Source: Deinococcus sp. (GTDB lineage: Bacteria > Deinococcota > Deinococci > Deinococcales > Thermaceae). From it: a stretch of 6,853 nt of DNA. Under the pieces are notes generated by a model. The model was not told the origin of the DNA, searched no databases, and saw only the letters and a list, made by a program, of their open reading frames with translations. Positions within the stretch are counted from its first letter, which is position 1, and each line of letters begins with the position of its first letter. Shown here piece after piece: positions 6,183-6,853 of the stretch. The stretch lies in assembly GCA_023382135.1 (NCBI GenBank), contig JAMCQK010000188.1, positions 1 through 6,853 on the forward strand, read 5' to 3'. Made by a program: the position numbers and the translations under genes.

Positions 6183-6431
6183 ATGACCGTAACCCTCTAC
6201 ACCACCCCCACCTGCCCCGACTGCAAGGCCCTCAAAGCCTGGTTGGCGCAAAAGGGGGTACAGTACCAGGAAAAAGACCTCACCGACCCCAAGGTTCAAG
6301 ACGAGGCCAAGGCCCGCTACGGGGTGCGGGTTGCCCCCATCAGCGTGGTGGACGAGCATTTTTTCTATGGAACCTTCGACCAGCAGCGCCCCAGGCTGGT
6401 TAGGGCTCTGGGCTTGAAAGATTCGCTATGA
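6183..6431 (+). CDS. Glutaredoxin-like small thiol-disulfide protein (CPDC)
   Basis: An 82-residue single-domain thioredoxin fold: strand VTLYTTPTC, redox motif CPDC (Cys11, Cys14), helix KALKAWLAQKG, strand VQYQEKDL, and a conserved Pro52 in VAPISVVDE where glutaredoxins have their cis-proline. Length and layout fit NrdH/glutaredoxin-3-like proteins. The C-terminal GTFDQQRPRLVRAL differs from the usual GSD glutathione-binding segment, so use of glutathione is doubtful. The ATG starts 4 nt after the copA stop with no clear ribosome-binding site of its own, suggesting coupling to copA. Position in the cop operon suggests it keeps CopZ, CsoR or CopA cysteines reduced or helps copper transfer; this is inference. 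A housekeeping reductant that merely shares the operon is the alternative. Confidence 0.85.
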   Translation: MTVTLYTTPTCPDCKALKAWLAQKGVQYQEKDLTDPKVQDEAKARYGVRVAPISVVDEHFFYGTFDQQRPRLVRALGLKDSL

Positions 6432-6544
6432 CGCTGGAAAGCGCCATTACCTGACGCACGTGTGGTGGACAGGCCACGGCCACCATGCTGTTGCCCGCAC
6501 ACATGGGGATGAAACGTGGGGAGATACCGTTCAGCAAAAAAATT
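6432..6544. other. Intergenic stretch between the glutaredoxin gene and tRNA-Arg
   Basis: The plus-strand cop operon and the minus-strand tRNA genes converge here. I find no gene. A 6-bp stem TGGTGG (6463-6468) with CCACCA (6480-6485) could end the operon, but no T-run follows it on the plus strand. On the minus strand a run of seven T (plus-strand A 6536-6542) comes 2 nt after the encoded CCA of tRNA-Arg and may serve as its transcription end. Confidence 0.4.
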
Positions 6545-6621
6545 TGGCGCGCCCGGCAGGATTCGAACCTGCGACCTACCGCTTAGAAGGCGGCTGCTCT
6601 GGTCCCCTGAGCTACGGGCGC
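6545..6621 (-). tRNA. tRNA-Arg (anticodon TCT)
   Basis: The full cloverleaf is readable on the minus strand. The acceptor GCGCCCG/CGGGCGC has discriminator G and an encoded CCA (plus-strand TGG 6545-6547). The D stem is GCTC/GAGC. The anticodon arm GCCGC-CTTCTAA-GCGGT has a G-U pair at its base and anticodon TCT. The T arm is GCAGG-TTCGAAT-CCTGC with a 5-nt variable loop. The total is 77 nt with CCA. It decodes AGA/AGG arginine codons, which are rare in GC-rich genomes of this kind. Confidence 0.97.
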
Positions 6622-6710
6622 ACGCATGGCCAAAGGGCCAACTGACAGTTTAATGGTCTTGGGGCTTTTGGGGCCACGAGGTACTCAAGCAAGGTATTCC
6701 CGTTGGTCTG

Positions 6711-6741
6711 CACTAAGGCCCGGCTACGCCGGGCCTTAGTG
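6711..6741. terminator. Perfect 14-bp hairpin between the two tRNA genes
   Basis: CACTAAGGCCCGGC (6711-6724) pairs without mismatch with GCCGGGCCTTAGTG (6728-6741) around a 3-nt loop. It begins 12 nt downstream of tRNA-Gly on the minus strand, where a transcript end is expected. No T-run follows on either strand, so it is either an atypical terminator, a processing signal, or a block against readthrough from either side. Confidence 0.5.
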
Positions 6742-6752
6742 ATCCTAGAGTC

Positions 6753-6828
6753 TGGAGCGGGAGACGGGATTCGAACCCGCGACATTCAGCTTGGAAGGCT
6801 GACGCTCTACCAACTGAGCTACTCCCGC
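6753..6828 (-). tRNA. tRNA-Gly (anticodon TCC)
   Basis: The minus-strand cloverleaf has acceptor GCGGGAG/CTCCCGC, discriminator T and encoded CCA (plus-strand TGG 6753-6755). The D arm is GCTCAGTTGGTAGAGC. The anticodon arm TCAGC-CTTCCAA-GCTGA has anticodon TCC, and the T stem is GCGGG/CCCGT (one G-U pair) around TTCGAAT. The total is 76 nt with CCA. It decodes GGA/GGG glycine codons. It is in the same orientation as tRNA-Arg but separated from it by 131 nt and a strong hairpin, so the two are probably separate transcripts. Confidence 0.97.
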
Positions 6829-6853
6829 ATCAAGCGCCCCGAAGCAGCGGCCT

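Noticed and set aside
6178..6186. Start of the glutaredoxin gene at the ATG overlapping the copA stop (6178)
   Set aside because: That frame reads two codons and stops; the ATG at 6183 opens the glutaredoxin frame.
6460..6645. Plus-strand reading frame of 61 residues
   Set aside because: It runs through the antisense of tRNA-Arg, has no ribosome-binding site and shows no protein motif.

Overview
The window looks like a piece of a Thermus/Meiothermus-type (Deinococcota) chromosome. The evidence is the high-GC coding sequence with G/C-ending codons, frequent Leu-Glu CTCGAG words, and a copper operon in the order copZ-csoR-copA whose CsoR carries a Cys-His-His metal site as I recall for Thermus thermophilus CsoR. 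The genus is an inference from these features; I could not search a database.

Layout. (1) Positions 2-1944 hold two plus-strand genes joined by an ATGA overlap: the 3' two-thirds of a type II (archaeal-type) glyceraldehyde-3-phosphate dehydrogenase, cut by the window start, then a complete cyclopropane-fatty-acyl-phospholipid synthase. (2) Positions 1945-2095 are a non-coding stretch with a strong hairpin and one poorly supported mini-ORF. (3) Positions about 2096-3003 are a decayed insertion sequence bounded by a 9-bp inverted repeat. Its minus-strand DDE transposase is broken by two nonsense codons and two frameshifts, and each frameshift is explained by one extra G in a G-run. (4) Positions 3026-6431 are a copper-homeostasis operon on the plus strand: promoter, a G/C-rich palindrome that is very probably the CsoR operator, copZ (chaperone), csoR (repressor), copA (Cu+ P1B-1 ATPase with two HMA domains) and a small CPDC glutaredoxin-like protein starting 4 nt after copA. 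(5) Positions 6545-6828 carry two minus-strand tRNA genes, tRNA-Arg(TCT) and tRNA-Gly(TCC), both with encoded CCA, separated by a perfect 14-bp hairpin.

How the genes work together. CsoR would repress the operon by binding over the start point. Cu(I) releases it, CopZ carries Cu(I) to CopA, and CopA exports it. The glutaredoxin-like protein may keep the cysteine metal sites reduced; that role is inferred from position. The insertion sequence ends about 23 bp upstream of the predicted cop -35 box, so it forms the upstream border of the copper promoter.

I see no clearly undescribed system. The points most worth a second look are the archaeal-type GAPDH linked to a lipid-cyclopropanation gene, the four-lesion transposase next to the copper promoter, the glutaredoxin-like gene in the operon, and several unexplained hairpins.
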